NCBI RefSeq assembly: GCF_027257175.1
Contig: NZ_JAPFGD010000002.1
Coordinates: forward strand, 124,001-188,000
Direction: 5' to 3'
From: Castellaniella sp. S9
GTDB lineage: Bacteria; Pseudomonadota; Gammaproteobacteria; Burkholderiales; Burkholderiaceae_B
DNA length: 64,000 nt
The notes beneath the pieces were generated by a model. That model searched no databases, was not told where the DNA came from, and saw only the letters and a program-made list of their open reading frames with translations. Positions 1-8,222 of this stretch are shown piece by piece (the first letter of the stretch is position 1; each line of letters begins with the position of its first letter). The position numbers were made by a program, and so were the translations under genes.

Positions 1-834
1 AGCGAAGATGGCGAGCAGCGCACCGTATTGACACGCGACGTGCGCGATGCGCTACGTGAACGCGGCCAGGACGGCACATTGCCCGAAATGCGACGCGCCA
101 GGCTGCTGGAGATGGCTGACGCCATGGACATGTTCTGCCAGGGCTCTGATGGTGAAATGTTCGATCGGTCCAGCACGCCCTGGCCCGAAGCCGACATTAC
201 CCTGGTTGATCTGGCGACCTACGCCCGCGAGGGCTACAACGCGCAGCTTTCCATTGCCTACATTTCGCTGATTAGTACGGTCAACAATATCGCCGAGCGG
301 GATCAGTTTTTGGGACGCCCGATCATCAACGTTACCGATGAGGGCCATATCATTACCAAGAACCCGCTGTTGGCACCCTACGTGGTTAAGATCACGAAGA
401 TGTGGCGGAAATTGGGGGCCTGGTTCTGGCTGGCCACGCAAAACGTTGATGACCTGCCCAAAGCCGCCGAGCCCATGCTCAATATGATCGAGTGGTGGAT
501 CTGCCTGTCGATGCCGCCTGATGAAGTGGAGAAGATCGCGCGCTTTCGCGAACTATCGCCAGCGCAGAAGGCGTTGATGCTGTCGGCACGCAAGGAGGCC
601 GGTAAATTCACCGAAGGTGTGATTCTGTCTAAGAACATGGAGGTGCTGTTTCGAGCCGTACCACCGAGTCTCTATCTGGCCCTGGCCCAGACGGAGCCCG
701 AAGAGAAGGCAGAGCGCTACCAGCTGATGCAGCAGTTCGGTATCAGCGAACTGGACGCAGCGTTTAAGATGTCTGAAAAGATTGATCGGGCTCGGGGAAT
801 TGATTCTCTGGCATGGGGACCCATACAGGACTGA
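1..834 (+). CDS. Conjugative transfer ATPase, VirB4/TraC-like, PFGI-1-type ICE (TIGR03744 family), C-terminal part
   Basis: The reading frame is open from the first base of the window, so only the C-terminal ~277 residues are present. It belongs to the cytoplasmic ATPase that powers the mating-pair-formation type IV secretion system of PFGI-1/ICEclc-like ICEs. The visible part contains a Walker-B-like segment (PIINVTDEGH) and a conserved WFWLATQN motif typical of VirB4/TraC ATPases, which couple ATP hydrolysis to pilus assembly and DNA transfer. Downstream genes are on the same strand but separated by an inserted minus-strand ATPase gene. The N-terminal Walker A lies outside the window. The assignment rests on motif recognition and on the TIGR03755/03756/03757 genes that follow. 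Confidence 0.85.
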   Translation, partial: SEDGEQRTVLTRDVRDALRERGQDGTLPEMRRARLLEMADAMDMFCQGSDGEMFDRSSTPWPEADITLVDLATYAREGYNAQLSIAYISLISTVNNIAERDQFLGRPIINVTDEGHIITKNPLLAPYVVKITKMWRKLGAWFWLATQNVDDLPKAAEPMLNMIEWWICLSMPPDEVEKIARFRELSPAQKALMLSARKEAGKFTEGVILSKNMEVLFRAVPPSLYLALAQTEPEEKAERYQLMQQFGISELDAAFKMSEKIDRARGIDSLAWGPIQD

Positions 835-1105
835 TTGTTATGTCGGTTAAGGAAACTCTAGCAATAACACAGCGAAATAGCCTAATTTATACTTATATTG
901 GCTCCGATTTGATCTGGCGGGCACTGACTGGAGAATCAGGCAGAAAACGACCCTAAGCAGACGTCGCGCAAATCTGCCCGGCTGTCTGAACGACACCTTA
1001 CCTGCGATGCGTACCCCGCGCCGAGCATGATTAGGTTCTTGTATCACCCAACGATGCCGAACGCGTGAACTCAGCGAGCATGGCACGGTGATTATGCCTC
1101 GAGAA

Positions 1106-3685
1106 CTATGCCAGAACCACTTTGCGCCGTTCCCCAAAGTCTTTTCGCCATTGCTTCAATTCCTCCAAATCGGCTCGTAATTCTGCCTCTTCCGGTATTG
1201 GCACAGGGACCTCATCAGACTGACTGTGTTCATAGTAGGAATACTTCGTCATGAGGCGATCGATCAAATCGCAATCTCCCGTCTCGATAATAGGCAGCGC
1301 GGCCAGCTTATTGTCCGTCGTCACGCTTCGTCTATGTCGTTTCACTATGGCATAAATGAGGTCATCTTCTACTGTGCGCTCAAGCAACTTTCGGAAATCG
1401 CTGCATATACCTTGCGCCCTATCTCGATACTCGTCGCCTCCACCTTCTTTGCCGGCACGCGCTGCCACGTTCAGCCGTTCGATCAGCAGATTGTTCGCAG
1501 CCGTGGTATTAGCGTTCCAAGTTGCCTGATGCACGGGCTGTCCAGCCTTGCCAGCATAGGTCTCAATGCATGTCTGGAAGAAGTTCTTTCCCTTGACGGG
1601 TTCGCCGATCTTCTTCGCGATGTCCTCCATCGCACCATAAAGGGACAGGCGGTGCGTGAAGACGATGACTTGTCGAGTCTTCGCCAACTCTCCCAGGCGC
1701 TTTGCCACTGCCCATTCGTAGTCATGATCCAGCGAAGAAATCGGGTCATCGAACACAAATGGAGCAGGAAACGGCTTTTCACACACATCTGCCAAGAATG
1801 CCGCCAGCGCAATGATGCGACGCTCACCCTCGCTTAGAACTAGCTCGAGCGGCTGTTTTCCCTTGGCCGACTTCAACTGAAGGCGGTGCTTTGCACTACC
1901 TTTCTCCATCTTGGACTTCACGAGTTCTACCTGAATGCGGCCTGCACCGAGCTTCTTAAGCTCTGCGTTGAATCTGGCAACGTACGCCTGGGTGATGGCC
2001 TGCTCCGCCACGACGCCAGCCTGCGTGGTCACCGGGCGCGAATGTGCCAACGCTTTGAGTTTTTCAAGAGCTTGCACGCGCTTTAAACGAGCTACTTCAT
2101 TGCGCACCGCTTCTGCTTGTTGGCAGACCCAATGCTTGCCTTCCAACGCAGTTTTCTGCCGCTTCGCCAAGTCTCGATCGAAGTCTTTTGCGTCTTTGTC
2201 CAACTGCAACGCTTCTGCCTCAAGAGCCTTTGCAAAGATTGTGAGCTTCGTGCACGCATCTTCGCTATCTTGTGCCGGCTGCACGGCCTCAGTTAGCTCG
2301 TGTGTTATTAATGCCTGGCGCGCTACCGCTATGGCCTTCCAGTAAGCTTCTAAGTATGCTGCCCACCCTGGGTCGGTAAGACCGGCGGTCTGGAGTTGCG
2401 CACAGTAGACTTCTGCTGGAACAGGTTCTGGCAACGCCTTCAGGGCGTCGTGGTACGACTTTTGTGCCCGTGCGGCCGTCGCTTCAACTTCACCTTGGAC
2501 AAAAGTTTCAAACTCTTGAAGGCGGTGTGCTGCCTCTTCATCCAAGGGTTGGTGGCAGAGCACACACCGTGCTTCTTCCGTAACGGGGAAGTCCCGATTA
2601 GGATATGACAATTGGGAGTAGGCGCGCGCAGCAGCCCACATCGCGCGCCATGAGTCTTCACCAACCCCGTCCAGTTTGGCAGAATTAACCTGGGCGGCAT
2701 CGATAGCAGCTTTCCTGGCGATATTTGCAGTCTGCCGCAGGCCTCGAATTGCCACTAGCGCGTCCGTGCTGTAGGCCGCCGCAGCTTGGAGTATCTTCTC
2801 GACGATGCGACGGGTTGCGAGCTCGGCGTTTCGCTTAGTCTGGGCCAAACCTGCAGGATCTGTGGCATTTAACCTTTCCCCCAGACTGTGCAGTTGCGCA
2901 GCATCTTCATCCGACCAACGTACAAGGGCGTCCAGGGCTTTGGCGTCGATCGTAGCCTTTAGGCTGTTGTAGCTCTGTACTGCCTCCGAAGCAACGTGCT
3001 CTGCCGGCGATACGGGCAGGGCCGAAATGTCTCGATCCTGATCCTCCTCCAGAAGCCGCTTCACATCATCACACGCCGCAGCTAGCGCGACGAACATCGC
3101 GACAAGCGGTGGCGTATAAGACGCACTACTTTCACTGCGAAGGTAGAACCCGGCTTCTTCACTGTCGAAGACATCCAGTGCAATCAGCGCATCGATTGGT
3201 GCTCCGCCAGCATGCCATTCCGACGACTTCACCGCTCCTTGGCTGGCGTACTCGATCTGGCACTTTTGTTCTGCTGGCGCCGCTTCGAAAACATTCGCGT
3301 ATAGCAACTGCGCTCGGGGCTTGCCGGACGCTTTCTTAAGCAGCCGGGTATAGCCGGACTTTCCTGACCCGTTATTTCCGTAGACGACGGTTAAATTGCC
3401 GTCACCAAACACCAGCGGATGCGCGGGAGAAAGGTTCTCAATACCAATCACCTGACTGACGCTGCGTAGACGCACATCTGACCCAGCGGCGACACCGTTG
3501 AGTAACTCATGAAATGGGCGCGTCTTCGTAACTGCTCGGCCCGCGTCTGTTTTGATAAGTGCGTATAAATCGGCAAGATCGTCGCGACCTAACTGCCCTT
3601 TCTTTAACAGTCGGTCCGCAGCCTCCTGTATCCAGTCGGCTTGTCGGTGCAACCACGCACGTATGTCATCATGAATAGCACCCAT
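1106..3685 (-). CDS. AAA family ATPase with zinc-hook coiled coil, RloC/PrrC-like (AAA_13)
   Basis: An 859-residue SMC/Rad50-like ATPase. Walker A GNNGSGKS lies at residues 103-110, the ABC-type signature LSEGERR at 617-623, Walker B VFDDP at 644-648 followed by a D-loop SLD, and an H-loop histidine near 678. A CVLC zinc-hook candidate (374-377) sits between long charged helical stretches. This architecture matches RloC, an anticodon nuclease with a Rad50-like hook. The region after the ATPase carries R765, E769 and H820, in the same order as the Arg-Glu-His catalytic triad of PrrC/RloC, but the Glu-His spacing is longer than in PrrC, so nuclease activity is inference. The start is supported by GAGGA about 7 bases upstream. 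It lies opposite to and between conjugation genes, so it is probably an inserted defence gene. Confidence 0.75.
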   Translation of the reverse strand: MGAIHDDIRAWLHRQADWIQEAADRLLKKGQLGRDDLADLYALIKTDAGRAVTKTRPFHELLNGVAAGSDVRLRSVSQVIGIENLSPAHPLVFGDGNLTVVYGNNGSGKSGYTRLLKKASGKPRAQLLYANVFEAAPAEQKCQIEYASQGAVKSSEWHAGGAPIDALIALDVFDSEEAGFYLRSESSASYTPPLVAMFVALAAACDDVKRLLEEDQDRDISALPVSPAEHVASEAVQSYNSLKATIDAKALDALVRWSDEDAAQLHSLGERLNATDPAGLAQTKRNAELATRRIVEKILQAAAAYSTDALVAIRGLRQTANIARKAAIDAAQVNSAKLDGVGEDSWRAMWAAARAYSQLSYPNRDFPVTEEARCVLCHQPLDEEAAHRLQEFETFVQGEVEATAARAQKSYHDALKALPEPVPAEVYCAQLQTAGLTDPGWAAYLEAYWKAIAVARQALITHELTEAVQPAQDSEDACTKLTIFAKALEAEALQLDKDAKDFDRDLAKRQKTALEGKHWVCQQAEAVRNEVARLKRVQALEKLKALAHSRPVTTQAGVVAEQAITQAYVARFNAELKKLGAGRIQVELVKSKMEKGSAKHRLQLKSAKGKQPLELVLSEGERRIIALAAFLADVCEKPFPAPFVFDDPISSLDHDYEWAVAKRLGELAKTRQVIVFTHRLSLYGAMEDIAKKIGEPVKGKNFFQTCIETYAGKAGQPVHQATWNANTTAANNLLIERLNVAARAGKEGGGDEYRDRAQGICSDFRKLLERTVEDDLIYAIVKRHRRSVTTDNKLAALPIIETGDCDLIDRLMTKYSYYEHSQSDEVPVPIPEEAELRADLEELKQWRKDFGERRKVVLA

Positions 3686-4538
3686 CGTAATTCCTCAAGA
3701 GATAACTACGGTAAAAAGTGCCTTACTGTAACAGAGACAAACAATTTGCTAGATTGGCTTAGGCGCACCACTCGTATCACTGAGCACTTTTAGGGCCATG
3801 GGACAGAGGGGTCGACTGATGACAGGACAAGAAGCGTCGGGTCTCGAAGGTTCGGTAATATTTTTTTATGGTGGCCAGGTGTGGTGAACGGTCTCGCTGA
3901 GTTCCGGAACTGAGCGAGTAATCAGCTATCCAGCGCGTGTTTCTTTTGATTGGTCATCCAGTTGTGGGACGCATTGGTGCTGTGAACTGGTCCTGGTCGC
4001 TGTCCCAGGTATGCTTGACGATACAGTGCGCAGTAAGTAGCTACGACTGCGACATGGTCTACGTTGGCTCGGGTGGCCAACAAGCCTCCCGCGCGGCAAT
4101 ACCGGGCATTCACCTTCCTGTCCAAGTGTTCGATCGGTCAAGGTCCCCTAATGGCCGATAGCAGTAGGTGCGAATTCAACTCTAACGTATCTGGCTGTAC
4201 ATGTATGCGTACCACTTTGCTCGTATGCATCAGCTTTCTTCATGCTGAGAATATGGCGGGTCCGCTACGCCAGGCCTTGCTCCCGATGTGCTAATCATTC
4301 CACAGTCCCAACGGCCAAAGATCCCCAGGTAGGCAATCACTGCATCAGATCGAAATAGGAATGCCGCCCGCTTAGCGTTGCCGGTCATCTCTGTGGCAAT
4401 GGTCAGTACCCGAAGCAGGTCTTATTTTTCTATACGGGAAGGGGGCAGGCAGTATGCCGCATTGTTAGGCCACGTAAATAGTCCAATATGTTCGACTAAC
4501 GCATCTGCACCCGATTTACATCTTGTCTGGGAACTACG
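3686..4538. other. Non-coding or decayed stretch between ATPase gene and thioredoxin gene
   Basis: About 850 bases without a convincing gene. The short open frames here have no recognisable domain, no good ribosome-binding site and no supporting neighbour. The one clear structure is a near-perfect palindrome at 3893-3918. The stretch sits where accessory DNA was evidently inserted into the conjugation operon, so it may be a remnant of that cargo or the promoter area for the downstream transfer genes. Confidence 0.5.
3893..3918. repeat. 26-bp near-perfect palindrome
   Basis: CTCGCTGAGTTCC is followed directly by GGAACTGAGCGAG, giving 13-base arms with a single mismatched pair and no loop. It lies in the gene-free stretch upstream of the thioredoxin gene. 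A protein-binding site or recombination end is more likely than a terminator, because there is no loop and no T-run after it. A related half (GAACTCAGCGAG) occurs near 1070, on the other side of the inserted ATPase gene. Confidence 0.5.
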
Positions 4539-5291
4539 ATGCGATCACTGACGCCTTCCTTTCGCGATACGTTGCGCCGCTTGATCTGGCCTGTCGCCGT
4601 CATGGTGCTGATACTTCTCGTGTTTTGGCGTCCTGCCGTTCCCATTGCCTCGATGGAGCAGAGCGCCCAACTGTCTGCAGACGATGGGGCGGCGATGTCT
4701 GAAGCATCTGGACCGCCTTGGCATTATGGTTCCACCTTGGCTCGCTATACCTTGATCTTATATGCCGATCTGGAATGCCCCTACTGCAGGACTTACGTCC
4801 CGCCGTTGATGGCCTGGATCGATCTGCATCCTGACATCCGCCTGCAGTGGCAACATCTGCCGCTATCTATGCATGAGCCTGCGGCTTCTGAACTGGCTGC
4901 GCTGGCCGAGTGTGCTGGCGAGGCCGGCGGCCCCCAGGCCTATTGGCGGACGATATCCTGGATTTATCAACACACGCAGGGCGAAGGACTGGGGTTGCCA
5001 GATGGCATCTACCCGCCTGATCACGACGCCTTACGTGCTTGCTTGGCGAGCGAGCGCCCGTTAGCAATTGTGCAAGCGCAAGCCGACGGCGCAGCCGACC
5101 ACGGTATAGCGGCCACGCCGACGCTGCAGTTGCGCGACGAGCGTACCGGCCAATCCTTGTGGCTACAGGGACCGATTCCAGGTGACTCGCTGCTGTCAGC
5201 GATGGACCTGCTTGTGACCGATGATCCGGTCTCCGAACTCGCAGAAACGACTGAATTGTCCGCCGTCCCAGACGGTAACAAGCCCAGGTAG
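4539..5291 (+). CDS. DsbA-like thioredoxin-fold protein of the ICE transfer region
   Basis: A 250-residue protein with an N-terminal membrane anchor or signal (about residues 17-35), then a thioredoxin fold carrying the redox motif CPYC at 80-83 (context YADLECPYC) and a cis-proline-type ATPT segment near the C-terminus. DsbA/DsbC-like proteins are regular members of PFGI-1-type transfer operons, where they are thought to oxidise or isomerise disulfides in secreted transfer proteins in the periplasm. The Cys-rich TIGR03755/03756 products encoded downstream are plausible clients. It is the first plus-strand transfer gene after the inserted ATPase gene. The exact substrate is unknown. Confidence 0.75.
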   Translation: MRSLTPSFRDTLRRLIWPVAVMVLILLVFWRPAVPIASMEQSAQLSADDGAAMSEASGPPWHYGSTLARYTLILYADLECPYCRTYVPPLMAWIDLHPDIRLQWQHLPLSMHEPAASELAALAECAGEAGGPQAYWRTISWIYQHTQGEGLGLPDGIYPPDHDALRACLASERPLAIVQAQADGAADHGIAATPTLQLRDERTGQSLWLQGPIPGDSLLSAMDLLVTDDPVSELAETTELSAVPDGNKPR

Positions 5292-5487
5292 CCCGCAATC
5301 TTAAAGGCTACGGCGTGGCGTAGACCGCGTTGATTGCACACCCCGTTCCGCACCGCATCCCCTGCGCGGATACCCACCTGATACGAAGGTGGTGGATGCT
5401 GATTGTTCGCTCATTGTTCTTTATCGTCCCTGGAGGGTTTGCCCTCTTGGGTACGCGTCCTCCGATCTTATCTATTGGAGGTTTGTT

Positions 5488-5991
5488 ATGTTCCCCACCC
5501 CTAATGTCGCCGATTCCGGCGCGCAATTAAGCATTGATCTTACCGATCAGCAGGACGATCGGATCATCCAGCAAGCCATTGCACTCTTGGAACATCGCGT
5601 GTTCAAGGCGGGGCCGACACTCGATGGCCCGAAAGCGGTTCGGGATTATCTGCGCTTGAAGTTGATGGCCGAGCCCAACGAGGTCTTCGTTGTGGTGTTC
5701 CTCAACAGCCAGCACCAAGTGTTGGCGTGTGAATGTCTGTTCAAAGGCACGGTCACCACGGCGTCGGTCTATCCGCGAGTTGTTGTGCAGCGCGCTTTGG
5801 AATTGAACGCCTCTGCGCTGATTTTTTCGCACCAGCACCCGTCGGGCACGACCGAGCCCAGTACGGCAGATCGCGCACTCACTAATCAATTGAAATTCAT
5901 CTTGGGGATGGTCGATATCCGGGTCGTGGATCATTTCATCATCGGTAAAGGTGAACCGTTTTCCTTTGCTGAGTCCGGCTTGCTGTCGTAG
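5488..5991 (+). CDS. radC: RadC-like JAB/MPN-domain protein
   Basis: A 167-residue protein of the RadC family. The JAMM-type metal site is visible as HQHPSG followed by S and D (HxH...S/D arrangement), near residues 120-133. The start at 5488 has TTGGAG seven bases upstream; an upstream extension to 5389 is open but lacks homology-like sequence. Plasmid and ICE RadC-like proteins are common next to transfer genes. Despite the name, a repair role is not established, and the JAB fold suggests a metallo-peptidase or nuclease activity. It sits alone between the thioredoxin gene and a conserved hypothetical gene. Confidence 0.85.
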   Translation: MFPTPNVADSGAQLSIDLTDQQDDRIIQQAIALLEHRVFKAGPTLDGPKAVRDYLRLKLMAEPNEVFVVVFLNSQHQVLACECLFKGTVTTASVYPRVVVQRALELNASALIFSHQHPSGTTEPSTADRALTNQLKFILGMVDIRVVDHFIIGKGEPFSFAESGLLS

Positions 5992-6115
5992 TCCCCCCGG
6001 CCGCGCCTACGCTAGCGTGGCACTTTTCTCGTTTCAGTGTTCAACCCCTGTGCGGGCTCTCCAGGCCCGCACGGGTCGGCGTAGATCTCGCACTTTCTCA
6101 GTATGGGAGTACATC

Positions 6116-6685
6116 ATGCAGCCCAAAATTTATCACTTCGAGGGCGTTGCCTTCATCGCCACCCCTTATCGAGCTGGTACATACCTGCCCAAGGATGTGT
6201 TCTGGCGTCAGTTCACCATCACTTGCCAGGGCAATGTGGAATATCCAGAAGACGATCCCGTCTATGGCAGTTGGTGGACGCCGCAAACCCTCGTTCTGGG
6301 CAAGTGCGGCTTGATTGAGGATGCCATGTCGCTGGCCAACACTCGAGTATTGCACCACGACTTTGATCTCACCGATGCTAGCAACGCATTGAGCTTCGCA
6401 CCCGAGTTGATCATCGTCCGGGACAGGGGGCAACGCTTGGTGCTCGCCGGACAGGTTCGGGGAGATACCGTGAGATGGTGTATTCCGGTCGCTTCTGATG
6501 ACGAAACCGAGCAGATCGTCAACGAGGTCGCAGAACTGCGTAGCGAAGCATCGTACGAAGCAGGTTGGGATAATTTCTCCACCGCGCAAGGCCTGCGCTT
6601 TCGCGCCCGTGTCCTGGAGGGTCGGCTGGTGGACCGCTTCTGGCGCCACTACACGCATAAGGTCGTGCTGGAGGCAACTTTATAA
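6116..6685 (+). CDS. Conserved hypothetical ICE protein
   Basis: A 189-residue soluble protein with no signal peptide and no motif I recognise. The ATG at 6116 is preceded by a GGGAG-like ribosome-binding site, and the frame upstream of it shows no conserved character. It is tightly placed between the radC-like gene and the TIGR03757 gene, on the same strand as the transfer genes, so it probably belongs to the ICE backbone or is stable accessory cargo. No function can be assigned from the sequence. Confidence 0.55.
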   Translation: MQPKIYHFEGVAFIATPYRAGTYLPKDVFWRQFTITCQGNVEYPEDDPVYGSWWTPQTLVLGKCGLIEDAMSLANTRVLHHDFDLTDASNALSFAPELIIVRDRGQRLVLAGQVRGDTVRWCIPVASDDETEQIVNEVAELRSEASYEAGWDNFSTAQGLRFRARVLEGRLVDRFWRHYTHKVVLEATL

Positions 6686-6843
6686 TCCTAGTGGGAGCCT
6701 CGCGCTCCCTTCTTTTCGCGTAGTCGGTGGCTTAACGTCACGAGGAACGCTTCAAACCGGACACCCCTCATTTCCGATTGTTTGTCGCTGTTTTGCACAC
6801 GATGCGTTGCACTACCAGGGTCATGAACTACGGGTGCCGCTCC

Positions 6844-7275
6844 ATGCTTCGTTCTCTATCTCGTGCCCCGGCGATGTGCCTGCCGCTGGCAATAGCCTTG
6901 ACTGCAGCGCTGTTCGCCTGCACCGCTACCGCAGCGGATGTCTGGATCATTACCGACCGTCAACACCCCGTCCAGGGTACGCCAGACCGGCTGATCGAGT
7001 TGGATGCGCCCATGCGCATTGAAGCCGACCTGTCGGCCGATCTTCCGAGCGATAGTCGCCAAGCCGCTGAACTGGTCCAGCACCGTTTGAAGGAAGGAGG
7101 CCACTTGTTGCAGCAACGGCTGGCTGGGGCCTACCAAGGTGTGGCCGACGCCTGGAGCCTGGGTATCACGACCATTCCGGCCATCGTGGTCGACCAGCGC
7201 TATGTGATCTACGGCGATACCAATCTCGATCAGGCGCTGACTCGAGTCGAGCAATACCGCAAGGAGCAGCCATGA
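6844..7275 (+). CDS. ICE conjugation protein, TIGR03757 family
   Basis: A 143-residue exported protein. The chosen start gives a signal peptide ending near the sequence TATAADVW; other in-frame starts exist at 6802 and 6823. The mature part has a thioredoxin-like ending (GITTIPAIVVDQRYVIYGD) with a cis-proline-type TIPA segment, typical of the TIGR03757 family of PFGI-1-type ICEs. It overlaps the TIGR03756 gene by four bases (ATGA), indicating translational coupling. The role is presumably periplasmic, in assembly of the mating channel. Confidence 0.8.
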   Translation: MLRSLSRAPAMCLPLAIALTAALFACTATAADVWIITDRQHPVQGTPDRLIELDAPMRIEADLSADLPSDSRQAAELVQHRLKEGGHLLQQRLAGAYQGVADAWSLGITTIPAIVVDQRYVIYGDTNLDQALTRVEQYRKEQP

Positions 7276-8204
7276 GCTTACCCCACCTGCGATTCGGAGT
7301 CGCCGTGGCGCTCTTGTTTGCCGCGACATCCAGCTTCGCGCTCAACACCGCCACCATTGTGGCTTCCGCTTTGTCGCCATCCTGTCTGGAGTACCGCGTA
7401 GTCGGCATCTGCTACTGGCTGTCCTGTGGAGTGGGCGGTTGCCGGATACGCACCTCCATCAAGGTGCGCCACTACGTCCCGGATGCGGTGGTGTCGAGCT
7501 ATTCAAACACCGGCGCGAACCCCTGGGTGGAAGTACGGCCCATGAGTCTGCCCAATCCCACCGCGCAGGCGGGGGGCGACGGCACGACCAACGAAGGCCA
7601 TGAGAATAATCTCGCCAAATTCAAGAATAGCGACGTGATCGGTCATCCCGGCGGCGACGTGTTCAACGAGTTCGTCGCGGGTTCTGGATACTTTTGCCAG
7701 GGAGCAGGTACAGCCTTCGTGCCGTACCTGCTCAGCACCTTGGATACGTTGGCCTGGCGCTACAACATGCCGGAGGCCGTGTACCCCGAGGCATTGATAC
7801 CCGGCCAGCGCGAGGTGGGTTCGCGCAGTGGCATGAATCTGTGGGGCAATGTGTACCCGCGCGGTGGCTTTCTGCACCAGACCGATGACTACAAGGCGGG
7901 CGCCGTGGTGGCCCAGCGTGCGGGCGACGTCGTGACCCGTCGCGGGCAACCCCATGTGTATCAGCCACTGTTGGCCAATTCTCGGGCGGGTTACTGGCCA
8001 GCGGGAGCGCTCATAGAGAGCGATAGCTCAACGGGCAAATGGCAGGAGCTCACACCACGTCTGTCCAACACCTGCACGGTGTTTCCCCATAACGAATCGA
8101 TGACGCAGGCCCAGCAAGGCGACTACGCCTGGGCGCTGTGGCGTCCGTATAGCTGCTGCCAGCGCCGGGGCCAGACATTCCTGGGCAGTGTGGATTTCAA
8201 CTGA
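7272..8204 (+). CDS. ICE conjugation protein, TIGR03756 family (TraU-like)
   Basis: A 310-residue Cys-rich exported protein with an N-terminal signal ending at about residue 24 (SSFALN). The order CLEYRVVGICYWLSC near residues 36-50 followed by a CRIRTSIKVRHYVPD segment is characteristic of TraU-like proteins of F- and ICE-type conjugation systems. TraU-type proteins act in DNA transfer or mating-pair stabilisation in the periplasm. The gene starts inside the stop region of the TIGR03757 gene and is followed 18 bases later by the TIGR03755 gene. The many cysteines fit with the upstream thioredoxin-like proteins. Confidence 0.85.
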   Translation: MSLPHLRFGVAVALLFAATSSFALNTATIVASALSPSCLEYRVVGICYWLSCGVGGCRIRTSIKVRHYVPDAVVSSYSNTGANPWVEVRPMSLPNPTAQAGGDGTTNEGHENNLAKFKNSDVIGHPGGDVFNEFVAGSGYFCQGAGTAFVPYLLSTLDTLAWRYNMPEAVYPEALIPGQREVGSRSGMNLWGNVYPRGGFLHQTDDYKAGAVVAQRAGDVVTRRGQPHVYQPLLANSRAGYWPAGALIESDSSTGKWQELTPRLSNTCTVFPHNESMTQAQQGDYAWALWRPYSCCQRRGQTFLGSVDFN

Positions 8205-8222
8205 GCATTCGAGGGCACAACC

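Noticed and set aside
3937-4294. Two overlapping short open frames on the plus strand (74 and 76 codons)
   Set aside because: No recognisable domain, poor start context and overlap with minus-strand frames of equal length; more likely chance frames in non-coding DNA.
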